DNA from: Isoetes taiwanensis
Taxonomy: Eukaryota > Streptophyta > Lycopodiopsida > Isoetales > Isoetaceae
Length of the DNA stretch: 64,000 nt
Assembly: GCA_021234155.1 (NCBI GenBank)
Contig: JAJEKV010000009.1
Coordinates: 8,808,546-8,872,545 of the forward strand
Reading direction: 5' to 3'
Shown in pieces: positions 54,241-64,000 of the stretch (within the stretch, counting starts at the first letter, position 1; the number at the start of each line of letters is the position of its first letter). The position numbers were made by a program, and so were the translations under genes. The notes beneath the pieces are model-generated. The model had not been told where the DNA came from, searched no databases, and saw nothing but the letters and a program-made list of their open reading frames with translations.

Positions 54241-55057
54241 AATTGATTCTACATATTGAGTGCCTTTTTTTCATAGAAACGTTTCTGTTTAGATCCCCCA
54301 TGCCTTATAATGAGGGCTTCATCACCTGTTTATAGAGAAGCATCTTCACCCTAGGACCAGGCCAAATGCATCAAATCCCCTTTCAAGACCATGTCTAGTT
54401 GAATGAAGCATTAGGTCCCACAGAGGAAGGCAAATAAGTCATACCCTCTCCTTAATAATGATCTTTAGGATATTGATTTCCCCAGCTTAAACTTAGTTAT
54501 TGACTGGATCGCGTGCTAAGTCCCATTCATGACATCCAGACGAGTTGAGCAAAGCTAAGAGGCCTTGGGTACCATACAAGAGAATTCTAGATTTGCCATG
54601 AGCAGTAATTATCAAAACTCACTGATACTTCCTTTTAAGGCTATGAATCCCAAGCTCTAGATGGGTATAGACTTGGAAGCCATAGGGTTAATGATCTAAA
54701 CTTTTTAGAACATATAAGATCTACTGCTATTATTTTCACGGCCATGGCTAGGTCCTAAGGTCTATCTACCGTGTGTCTAGTATTCCAAGAGCTTTTGTAA
54801 AGACTTTCAGAACTCAAAAATAGTCTTAGATACTTCTACATTCAAGGAAAAAGAGAAGAACCCAAAAAAAGCGCACACATATTCAGTTGGTATCAACAAA
54901 TAAACCCTACCGTTGTTGTTGATCCAGGTTTTGATTACTAGCTATAGAAGCGAAAGGCTGCTGCTACTCTTAAGAGGGGGTGCTTGTTGTTATGCTGATG
55001 GCCGGGGTAGTTCCGGTGCTATCATAATATGACATAAAAAGTACTATCTATCGTAAT
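54241..55057. other. Probable LINE debris, no intact gene
   Basis: On the minus strand a piece near 54510-54580 reads LLYGTQGLLALLNSSGCHEW, similar to the YGAEVWG region of LINEs, with many stops. Otherwise nothing is recognisable. Confidence 0.35.
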
Positions 55058-55345
55058 GCATGCAAAATAAATACTATGCATGCATGCGTGCATGCGGCGT
55101 GCATGCATGCGTACGTGCGCATACGTACGTAAATGCGTGCAATACGTGCATGCCACATGCATGCATGCATGCGTGCATGCATGCGTGCATGCATGCAATA
55201 CGCACACTTTTTTGCGCTTTGCACACTTTGCTGCTGCACCTTTTGCTGCACTGCACCACACTTTGCACACTTTTTGCTGCTTTTGCCCTTTTGCACAATG
55301 CATGCGTACGTACGTATGCATGCAATGCATGCGTAAATGCGTGTC
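55058..55345. repeat. ATGC/GTAC-rich palindromic low-complexity tract
   Basis: Runs of atgc, gtgc and gtac words flank a central patch rich in tttgc and tgcac. The two sides are complementary, so the tract can fold on itself. Reading frames rich in Cys, His and Met on both strands arise from the repeat and are not genes. Confidence 0.85.
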
Positions 55346-57410
55346 TTAATGTTTTTAAAGGGAAACCCTAACTGGGTGTTAAGGGAGCCTGATGTCGTCC
55401 TCTAAGGCTGATAACAGTCCCTGTAATACACGGCTTATTACACTTATCAAAGAGTGGAGAGGTACGCTAGAGTAGCTAAGTCTCTATTTAATAATTTAGA
55501 AATGCATTTCCTTTTAAGATGGCCTTAGATTATTTCGTTTGAAAGAAGATGAATGGAAGCTTCACTAGAAAAGCAACCCTACTATATTTTCGAAAACAAC
55601 CATATCAATTGAAAAGTGGAGTTGCAAATGGGTGTACCAATATCCTTATCCCAACATCAAAAACGTTTTCTTGACAGCTATATGCACCTCATACAAGTGT
55701 TGGAAACAAAACTTTGTGTGTCTTTATGATTAGAAAACTTTCTCTTCGTTGCGATAAGTAGCAAGTTGCAACAAAAGCTAAATTTTCAAAAACACATGAT
55801 ATTGTATATGAGATTGTGCATGTATAGTTTGCAGAGTAAAATTTGGAATTTGAGAAGGCCAAAGAAATGAAAACATGAGTATTATAGTATAAACATGATC
55901 TAAGATCAATACTTAAATTTGAAGAATGTCAAACTTTACTCATCAACGATCTACATAGGTAGGAATGAAGATCCAATACACAATCAGACTCAATTGAGCA
56001 GAGCCACTCATCTAAGCAAGGAGTATCAAACATCCCTAAGGATTCATCTATAATAAAGGGGATATGTCATCTGCTTTCGTAGGATAGCCAAGACACCCTT
56101 GGTATATTGACTTTTGAAAGCTAATTTAATCCCTAAAGTATATAGTTACCCCAACTAGTGATGAAAGAACCTCCCTAATGGTGGCTTTTCCACAAACTTT
56201 GCTAGTCTAATACATCTTTAAGTCACAAAGCAGTATGTGATGCATCCAACTTCTTCATATACCTTATACAATCTAAAATAAAAGACAGCTATTTGACTGA
56301 TAGATAATGAAAGCATTGAGAAATGAAATTGCCATTATGAGGCGAGTTTTTATGAGATCTGAAAAGAATAAACAACCGACCTTAAATTATGGTAATGGAT
56401 AATAATTTTTATAACAAGAGGAGGACAAGGGAATTCTTACATCCTTTTAAAGAAAAACATGTCAGAAGGTTTATGTTATTGTCGGTCAATAGCTCAATAT
56501 AATTTAGTGTTATTGTCTATGAAGCTTCACTGGGATGAGTCTTCAGTACTTCTACTTATATGATTACAATTGGACATATGGATTTTGCAAATGCAATTCT
56601 TTTGAAAACAACATTAACTTGTTTGGTTACAATTAACAACATTAACTTGTATGATTACAATTGTATGAATTAATCTTGCAAAACGAAGTTCTCTTGAAAA
56701 CAAGAGGAAGTGATCGAGGCATTCTTTTTGTTGTTGACAACATTGATAACATATTCATGCAAATCATATTTGGAGAACGGTTACATTGAGGACGAATACA
56801 TTCGAGGATAGAGAAAAGAACATGTATGCACATGAGAATCTAAGCAGAAGAATGATGTGAGGGCTAGGATAACAGATGAGATACAGCTAGGGTAAGGATA
56901 CCTAGGTATGAACAGGCAGAAGAGGGGGGGAGTGGTGGGGGAGGCAGTGACAGATGAGCGTGACAGGGATGCTGGGATGCAGAAGGGAAGGGTGGGGGAG
57001 GGGGGTGTGCAATAAGGCGAGGAAATGGCAGTGGAAGAGAATATGGGTCGGAAGGGGTCGGGGATGACAACCCATGAGAGCAATTGGGAGGGGAGATGCA
57101 AGGGGAGGAGGTGAGATGAACATGAGAAAAGAGTGTATAGATAGAAAGGGAATACGGGAAAGGAGGGAAGGTAACGAGCAAAAATCATAACAACAGACAC
57201 CGTTACGAGAAGGAAAGGGAAGGGCACGTGGAAGTTAGGGGCACCAGCTTTTCACTCGTTTCACATTCACCACCCACCCCTACAAACCCAAACAAACAAA
57301 AGCAGCTAGCGTTTGCGCATTTTGGTAGAGGCCAGGGGCCCTTCCGCGTGCCCCCTCCTTAACCCCCTCCTGTTAAAAAATAAAACCCTGTTTTCTGTCC
57401 TCTTCCTTCT
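55346..57410. other. Gene-less stretch upstream of the P450
   Basis: No intact gene is seen. A purine-rich region (GGGA-rich, about 56930-57230) on the plus strand gives proline-rich artefact frames on the minus strand. The final 150 bases are the likely P450 promoter, with pyrimidine-rich runs after 57350. Confidence 0.5.
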
Positions 57411-57417
57411 TATATAA
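57411..57417 (+). promoter_or_regulatory. TATA box candidate for the CYP78A gene
   Basis: The motif tatataa lies 118 bases before the chosen start codon and is followed by a pyrimidine-rich leader, as is common in plant promoters. Confidence 0.6.
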
Positions 57418-57528
57418 CTTGCTCCTCCCCGTCCCTCGAATTTGCCTTCAAATTTTTCCCCACATTTCCTCCCTCCGATCTCCCCTGTTCTTCTGCTTCC
57501 TCTCCATTCCTTACCTAAGCTTCTGGCT

Positions 57529-59275
57529 ATGGAGCCCCGCCTTGTTTCCGCTGATACATACTGGTTTTTTTTCACCCCATTTGTCTCCTCTGCCTTCACG
57601 GATTCTACCCTTCTCTCCCAGTTCATCATCTGCTCTTCTATCCTGATCTCCGGTTTTTTCCTCATCGCTCTCGTCAAATGGGCCTCTCCCTCTGGCTGTG
57701 CATGGAGTTCGGATCGCCGCTGCAGCATCCCCGGCCCCAGAGGCTGGCCTGTTATTGGTAGCCTGTTTCAGATGCATGGATTAGCGCATCGAAAATTAGC
57801 CCAGATGGCGAAGGATTATAATGCAAAATCTCTCATGGCTTTTAGCCTGGGCTGTAGCAGAGTTGTGATTGCTAGCAAGCCCGAAACAGCCCGCCAGCTT
57901 CTAAACAGTCCTAATTTCGCTAATCGACCTGTTAAGGAATCCGCCCACATGCTGCTTTTTTCTAGAGCAATTGGTTTCGCTCCTTACGGCGATTATTGGA
58001 GAAATCTTCGCCGGATTGCTGCCTCCTATATGTTTTCTCCTCGCCGGATCTCTGCCCAAGAGGCTCTCCGACAATCCCAGACCAGCCAGCTGATTATACA
58101 AGTCGCCACTGCAGCAAGGAATAATACCTGTGGAGTGGTTCAAATCCGGCCATTTTTGCAGCGCTGTTCTCTAAACAACATCATGGGCAGCGTTTTTGGC
58201 CGGACTTACGAATTTGGATCTGGGTGTTCCGAGGCAAATCAGCTGGAAGAAATGGTTCGTGAAGGATTCGATCTGCTTGGAGCTTCTAACTGGGCAGATC
58301 ATCTTCCTGCTCTAAAATCGTTCGATCCTCAGGGGATCATTTTCCGGTGCCAAAAATTGGTACCTAAAGTTACCGCCTTTGTTAAGTCCATCATCGATGA
58401 GCATCGGGCCAAGTTTCCCAACGGCCGGAAAGATGATTCCGGCGCCGATTTTGTCGACGTCCTTCTGACGCTCAGCTCTAACGAACAGCTCCAGGATGAG
58501 GACATGGTGGCAGTTTTATGGGTATGTTTTTTTTTTATTCAAATTCAAATTTATAATTTTTATAAAATCTATTATCTACCTATCTTATTTATTGTTGGTA
58601 AATCTAACGGCTCCCAATTAACAGGAGATGATCTTTCGAGGGACTGACACTACAGCAATTCTGACAGAGTGGGTTCTCGCAGAGCTAGTACTTCATCCTG
58701 AAATACAGTCTCGGGTTCAATCTGAGCTGGATCATGTTGTTGGAGCTATGAGGCCTGTACAAGATGTTGATATAGCCAAGTTGCCATACTTACAAGCTGT
58801 GGTTAAAGAGACCCTTAGAATGCATCCTCCAGGTCCATTGTTATCTTGGGCCCGATTATCAACCCATGATTGCATGCTTGATGGCCACTTCATACCAGCA
58901 GGAACTACAGCTATGGTTAACATGTGGATGATAACTCATGATGAGAGCATATGGGCTAATCCCGAGGTTTTCAGACCAGAAAGGTTTATGGAAGAGGAGG
59001 TGGATATCAAGGGTGGTGATCTCAGGTTGGCGCCCTTTGGAGCTGGTAGAAGGGTGTGTCCTGGAAGGGCTCTTGGCCTTGCTACTGTTCACCTCTGGCT
59101 TGCTCGACTTTTCCAACATTTTTGCTGGCTCCCGTGTCAAGATGTGGCTCCAATTGATCTGCAGGAATGCCTAAAGCTCTCTTGTGAGATGGCAACCCCT
59201 CTGCTAGTTCGTCCAGTGCCCAGGCCCAACATGCCCCCTATTCATCCACGTGATGTAAATAAGGCCTCATTGTGA
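57529..59275 (+). CDS. Cytochrome P450, CYP78A family (two exons)
   Basis: Exons 57529-58521 and 58625-59275 encode 547 residues, normal for CYP78A. The intron (58522-58624) is phase 0, starts gtatgt and ends aacag. It lies just before the I-helix, as in other CYP78A genes. Domains in order: N-terminal membrane anchor (about 20-50), proline hinge [12 protein letters not shown] at 67, I-helix FRGTDTT at 335-341, ExxR KETLR at 392-396, PERF-type FRPERF near 448, and heme loop [10 protein letters not shown] with Cys 476. CYP78A enzymes sit in the endoplasmic reticulum and oxidise probably fatty-acid-like substrates to make a mobile growth signal. They control organ size in flowering plants and gametophore growth in mosses. 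I start at Met 57529; an in-frame Met at 57442 would add 29 residues. No defect is seen. Confidence 0.95.
58522..58624 (+). other. Phase-0 intron of the CYP78A gene
   Basis: This 103-base intron has GT and AG borders and a T-rich body. Splicing joins Trp 331 to Glu 332 and restores the I-helix. Confidence 0.95.
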
Positions 59276-60671
59276 TAAGCCTCTCCTCCACAATGGCGAA
59301 AAGCAAACAATATGAACTTAGGCTTTTTGTCTATAGCCCTTTCTTTTTGCACTCATCTTTCCCTCTTGCAAGTTGCTATTTACTTTCTTTTTCCTTGGAC
59401 ACCTTTGCCCAATGTATGTCCTTCCATGTTATGACACCTCTTGCACCACGAAACATCTCTACAATGGCAATGGCTCTATCCTAGGGACCACGATTCATAA
59501 GGGTCTATTTTGGTGCCTTCTAGAAATGCCTCTCCACAACATGGAAGAGGTCTCTCATTTGTGTTCCTTATGTTTTATGTATGTAAATAACTATGTAGTT
59601 TCTCAATACCACTTTGCACTTGATATGGACATGTCTTCCCCCTTTATATATATATCTTTTATATCCTGTCTATTTATCTAGTCCTATGGTTATTTTACAC
59701 GTGTTGCATCTTTCCCTTTTCCCTTCTTTTCAACACTGGATATACACTACAGATATCACCACTGGATATTCACTACACATATGCTAGCCAATGAGTTTCT
59801 TTGAAGCTTGGACATGCTTAGATTCTTCAACCTTATTGTTCGTGGCCTTGATGTGGATTTCTTATATGTAGCCGAAAGTTATTCTGTTCCATCTGTTGTG
59901 CTTTGGCAGCTTTCAATTTATGACATGTCAACGATTTATGTCAACCTATGTCAACCATAGTGGAAGTTGAACTTTTCCCATAATTTATAAATACTTTACT
60001 CAAAGTGGAAACGAGGTGTGAGACACTATAGACCAACACCTCCTCATACATATCTATATCTCGAAGAAAACATAAAAGTAGGTTCATAATGTCAATGTAG
60101 ATAGCTATAAGTAGGTCAGAATCTAAAGTTCATAAACTATACTATATGTGCCACATGGAAGGCACACACACACACTTTGGCACATTTACACACATGAATG
60201 GGGTATGTAGAAATCTAACTAATGCCATATATATAATTGTATATATATGAGATCTATGAAGCCTATTCAATCATGAAATAGATTCTCTTTGCACTTGATA
60301 TCTTTTGATTTCCACAATTATTGGGATGGAACTTTTATGATATATCTGCATGCACGTGTCCTGAAGACAAAAAACATGTTTATTTATTTATTTGTAAATC
60401 TACCATCTTTTGTCATCATATATAATATCACAAGTAATTTCCATCAACAAGTACTATAGGGATTATTCACTGTGCATTTTTTGTACCTTCAAAAACTTTG
60501 ATTGATTCTAAAAAAGTACAACGACACCTTCAACTCAAAAGATGTTGTCTTATAAAAGAAAAATGTAAAACAAATAAATATTTTACTTCAATTTGCAAGA
60601 TTAACAAAATACATTTTATAATTCTTAAGCTTGGCTCTTAGTAATTAGCATTTGTTCCGCGATAAAAATCC
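59276..60671. other. 3' flank of the P450 and gene-less stretch
   Basis: The first few hundred bases are probably 3' UTR. The rest is AT-rich with short cacaca and tatata runs near 60165 and 60225-60250. Small frames lack coding character. Confidence 0.45.
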
Positions 60672-60745
60672 ATTCTATTCTATTCTATTCTATTCTATTC
60701 TATTCTATTCTATTCTATTCTATTCTATTCTATTCTATTCTATTC
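60672..60745. repeat. (TATTC)n microsatellite, about 15 units
   Basis: A perfect pentanucleotide array. It directly precedes an RT fragment. The same pentamer forms the 3' tails of two LINEs downstream. Confidence 0.97.
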
Positions 60746-61030
60746 TTCTACACGCGTATGACATAGTATTGCTTTCTAGTAATGAGCAGGATGCTCAGAA
60801 ACACTTGGATATATTAGCCTCTTTCTGTGACCAGATGCTAATGACAGTCAAGTTGGGCAAGACGAAGGTAGTAGTATTTGGCACTCGTTCGACAGCTTTC
60901 ACTTTCACCTTTAAAAGCGAGAAAGTAGAAGTCACCATGCAATATCAATATCTGGGTCTTCTTGTGGACCAAAATTACAAATGGAATATCACAAAAATGG
61001 TTCAACACACAAATTATACGATCATTTTGC
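60746..61030 (+). pseudogene. LINE reverse transcriptase fragment
   Basis: One frame reads HAYDIVLLSSNEQDAQKHL, then LASFCDQMLMTVKLGKTKVV and QYQYLGLLVDQNYKW, the same RT block order as LINE-B. The catalytic box has become HAYDIV (normally YADD). It is truncated at both ends. Confidence 0.75.
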
Positions 61031-61140
61031 TATGCTTTTTATATGATTGTGGTGTTGTATTTCTATGAGGGTATGTTAGTGGTATTTATAGAGCGCGCTT
61101 TGTATTTCTAGTTAGTTTGCCCTCCTTACCTTTCGTTTGG

Positions 61141-61498
61141 ACATGCATGTCTATGCCCATGCATGCATAGCACCTTCTCTGCCAGTCAATACATGCATAC
61201 AACCCTTATTACCTAGTCAATCTTAGGTTTCTATCCATATGCATTTGCATGTGAGACCACTTTACATCTAGTGAATCTGAAGTTTATATTAGCATGCTTT
61301 TGCATGCAATTTTAATTTAAACATGCATGCTTATGCCCATGCATGCATAGCACCTTCTCTGCTAGTCAATGCATGTATACGCCCATTCTCACCTGGTCAA
61401 TCTTAGGTTTCTATCCACATGTTTTTGCATGTGAGACCATTTTATATTTAGTGAATCTCAAGTTTATATTAACATACTTTTGCATACAAAGGTCCTTC
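61141..61498. repeat. Tandem repeat, two units of about 180 bp
   Basis: Units start at 61141 and 61321, exactly 180 bases apart, with landmarks tatgcccatgcatgcatagc, caccttctctg and aatcttaggtttctatcca. The unit ends run into the LINE at about 61500. Confidence 0.9.
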
Positions 61499-61529
61499 TC
61501 AGCTCAGCATACTTTTTGCATACAAAGGC

Positions 61530-62270
61530 TGAATCTCCTCAGCGTTTGAAACGATGTTGGAAAGAGCATTGCACTACATGGTTTGCCCGTTGGGCTGTGC
61601 AACCAGAGCACTGCCTGATGCTTGCCAGTTCTGATCCTGAGCTTTTGCAACAATATCTTAATGGTCGTTTTTCTCAAAAGATATGGGACGCAGTTACTTT
61701 GGCCCAAGTGAAAACTGGTCATTATCATGCACACATAAATCCCACTTTGGCACCAGGGCCCCAAGCTTATTTGCTTGCTTCATTGTCCAGGAACAAGCTT
61801 GTAGCTATTGCATCAATTCGCACGGGGTCCCACAGGCTACGGATTGAGACAGGTAGATGGGAGCGGCCGCAATTGCCGCGAGAAGCGAGACTATGTGCCT
61901 GCCGCCGCCATGTGTTATTGAAGATGAAAGCCATACTCTTCCGAAGGCCCTCGCTGAGATAGTCCTAATCATTTTTCGACCTTAGCATTCCATTCCACGC
62001 TTCCACAACTTCTCAGCGCACCATCTGTGCATGACTTGGCATTATACATACTTGAGGTTCTAGATAAACGTCTGCAATTACTGAGCCCTCAGTAGTCATT
62101 ATCTAAGCTTGTCTAGTATCATCATTACTGCAAAGGTTTTTCCCTTGAAAACCTTTCGAGGCAGGGGTTTTTTAATCCTAGTAGTAATGATTGTACTAGC
62201 CCATTGTATGGGTCCCATGACCTATTGGTCTTCGTGGACGTTAAAAAAACTATTCTATTCTATTCTATTC
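61530..62270 (+). pseudogene. LINE-C 3' end with (TATTC)n tail
   Basis: The frame holds the LINE C-terminal region: GRFSQKIWDAVTLAQVKTGH, then SIRTGSHRLRIETGRWE and RLCACR, then a broken cysteine/histidine motif. A non-coding 3' tail with cctttcgaggcagggg and tcgtggacgttaaaa follows. It ends in four tattc units at 62251-62270 instead of poly(A). Confidence 0.82.
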
Positions 62271-62889
62271 TAGCTAGTCAATCTCAATCTTCCATTCACA
62301 TCCATTTGTGATTCCTTTGTTCTATATTACTCCTTTTCTTTTGTTGCTCTCCCTTTTGGGTTGTTCATGATTGTATGCTTTGTTAGCTACCGCATCATAT
62401 ATGAGAGATAAAGAAGGCGTGAATTTGAGTAAATTGCATAGGGTTTTTTAGATTTCTATGATCAATCATGTAGTTAAGGCATATTCTTACTTTCTTTTGC
62501 AGCCACATAGGTCTTCCCACATGAGAGCCTTACCTTTTCTCTAGCGCCTGGGGGTTTCACCTACTATAAAGGGGATACGCCACGTTCTTTAATGGGGTCA
62601 GCAAAAAACCCTCCATATACGCCTTGTCCAACCTTCTAAATGCCCCTTTCCATATACATATTACACTGGATTCCCTCCAGAAAACCCCCTAGCCAAGCCC
62701 CTATCCGTATATATACATACGGTTTAGGGTAAAAAAAAACCCGCCCCTTTCACTCACATGGTATATACGCCTTAAACTATGTGACATCCCCAGGCTCTAG
62801 CGTCAAAAAATATCTAGGGTATACAAAACCATATGCAATATTTTATGTTTCTTTTCCTTCAAGGCAATCAACTTCTCCTTGTTTTGAGG
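62271..62889. other. Gene-less stretch between two LINE 3' ends
   Basis: AT-rich sequence with several tatacgcc-type words (62560-62790) and an A-run near 62735. No gene is seen. Confidence 0.45.
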
Positions 62890-63630
62890 TTCTTGGTATA
62901 TTTTCTTGGAAAGAGAATTGTAATATATGGTTTGACCACTAGTCTGTGCAACCAGAACACTGAATAGTGCTTGCTAGTTCTGATCCTGGGCTTTTGCAAC
63001 AATATATCGACTGTCGTTTTTCTCAGAAGATATGGGATGTAGTTACCTTAGCCCAAGTTAAAATTGGTCATTATCATGCACATATAAATCCCACTTCGGC
63101 ACCAGGACCACAAGCTTATTTGCTTGGTTCCGTGTCTAGAAAAAGGCTTGTAGCTATTGCATCAATTCGCACAAGGTCCCACAAGCTACGGATTAAGACA
63201 AGTAGATGGGAGTGGCCGCAATTGCCACAAGAAATGAGATTATATGCATGTTGCCATTTACAAGTTATTGAAGATGAAAGCGATACTCTACTAAGATGTC
63301 CTGCTTTTGAGATGGACATGAATCGTTATTTGACTTTATCATTCTATTTCACGCTTCCACAACTTCTCAGAACTCCATCTGTGCATGATTTGGCATTATA
63401 TACTTGAGGTTCTGGATGAGCGTCTTCAATTGTTGAGCAATTCAGTAGTCATCATTGCCTACTTATATTTTCTTTTTGCTTGTCTAGTATCATTATTATT
63501 GCAAAGGTCTTTCCCTTGAAAACCTTTCGAGGCAAGGGTTTTTTAATCCTAGTAGTAATGGTTGTACGAGGCCATTGTATGGATCCTCGTGGACGTTAAA
63601 AAGACTATTCTATTCTATTCAATTCTATTC
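62890..63630 (+). pseudogene. LINE-D 3' end with (TATTC)n tail
   Basis: It aligns with LINE-C along its length and keeps a better C-terminal motif (ASIRTRSHKLRIKTSRWEW, then VIEDESDTLLRCPAFEMD). The 3' non-coding tail again has cctttcgaggcaaggg and tcgtggacgttaaaa and ends in tattc units at 63606-63630. An upstream stop near 62965 and 5' truncation make it inactive. Confidence 0.82.
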
Positions 63631-64000
63631 TTGAATTTAAAATGGCAGGTAGTCAATAGTTTTGTAATCATGGTTCAATCCTAGATAAACATCGATTGTA
63701 GGTGTAGTTATGTTGTATTGGCTCTATAAATATTTCTCTCTATTATAATGGGTTCAGCTCCAAAAATTTGGATTTATTGATGTCCCTCATCCTTATAGTT
63801 CCATTACAATTGTTTTGGCGTTACGCAAAATGTATAAATATACAGTCATCTTACTATAGTTTGTATTGTTGTATTTGTGCGAGGGTATGCCAGTAGTATT
63901 TTTTGAGCACGTGGTGTATTTATAGTTAGTTTGCACTCGCAAACTATGGTTTTGGCATGCTTATTTTCTTTTTCATCGTGATTCCATCCCATGATTTGTA
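63631..64000. repeat. Flank sharing a repeat with 61040-61120
   Basis: About 63860-63940 matches about 61040-61120 (gttgtattt, gagggtatg, agttagtttgc landmarks), 2.8 kb away in the same orientation. Otherwise no gene or element is recognised before the window ends. Confidence 0.55.

Noticed and set aside
55022-55371. Several Cys/His/Met-rich proteins on both strands
   Set aside because: They are translations of an ATGC/GTAC low-complexity tract.
56781-57227. Proline/serine-rich minus-strand membrane or cell-wall protein
   Set aside because: It arises from a purine-rich tract on the plus strand and has no conserved motif.
60672-60745. CRISPR-like or minisatellite array
   Set aside because: It is a simple pentanucleotide run without spacers, in plant nuclear DNA.

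Overview
The window looks like nuclear DNA of a land plant with a large, transposon-rich genome. The evidence is one intact CYP78A-type cytochrome P450 gene (a plant-only P450 family) with the usual single phase-0 intron, Ty3/gypsy elements of the chromovirus and Tat/Athila types, a Helitron, hAT-like and other MITEs, and LINE debris. A seed-free vascular plant or gymnosperm is plausible, but the sequence does not settle this. Only the P450 looks like a working host gene. Almost everything else is mobile DNA in various stages of decay.

Layout. 1-2100: short repeats, a fold-back element with a 251-bp MITE in its centre, a 134-bp tandem duplication and a decayed acidic exon. 2470-6241: a broken gene of the DUF7869 type and a second unidentified broken gene. 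6994-8580: two LINE fragments, one carrying a MITE. 8581-51195: a nested stack of retroelements. 51196-57400: the rest of the interrupted LINE, then sparse sequence with a weak spliced-gene candidate, a LINE scrap and an ATGC-rich satellite patch. 57411-59275: the P450. 59276-64000: LINE 3' ends with (TATTC)n tails and a 180-bp tandem repeat.

The stack can be resolved from target-site duplications (TSDs). A plus-strand chromovirus (8581-51195, TSD acagc) landed in a LINE. Its 5' LTR was then hit by a second copy of the same family in the opposite orientation (9667-27301, TSD aaggg). Its pol was hit by a Tat/Athila-like element (34741-45886, TSD cgtac/cgtat) and by a MITE (48259-48579, TSD aact). 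One of its accessory ORFs was hit by a hAT-like MITE (30286-30800, TSD gttgagga). The minus-strand copy carries a 3.1-kb Helitron in integrase (14029-17169) and a compound insertion near its 3' LTR. Without the insertions each chromovirus is about 13 kb.

Main discovery candidate. Both chromovirus copies carry three extra ORFs between the primer-binding site and gag. The first (ORF-A) ends in a complete histone H3 core: 99 residues, no gaps, 83 identical to canonical H3 in the minus-strand copy, with the plant H3.3-type residues Tyr41 and Leu90. It is fused to a long unrelated N-terminal region in place of the H3 tail. The same element encodes an integrase with a C-terminal chromodomain-like segment. 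Two of the accessory ORFs are preceded in both copies by a pyrimidine tract ending AG followed by CGC, and the third by an acceptor-like AG, which suggests spliced subgenomic mRNAs. I know of no described LTR retrotransposon with its own histone H3.

A second candidate is a MITE group with 4-bp TSDs and related termini (GGGYRWAAGYATGYT-like), represented by four insertions of three subfamilies.
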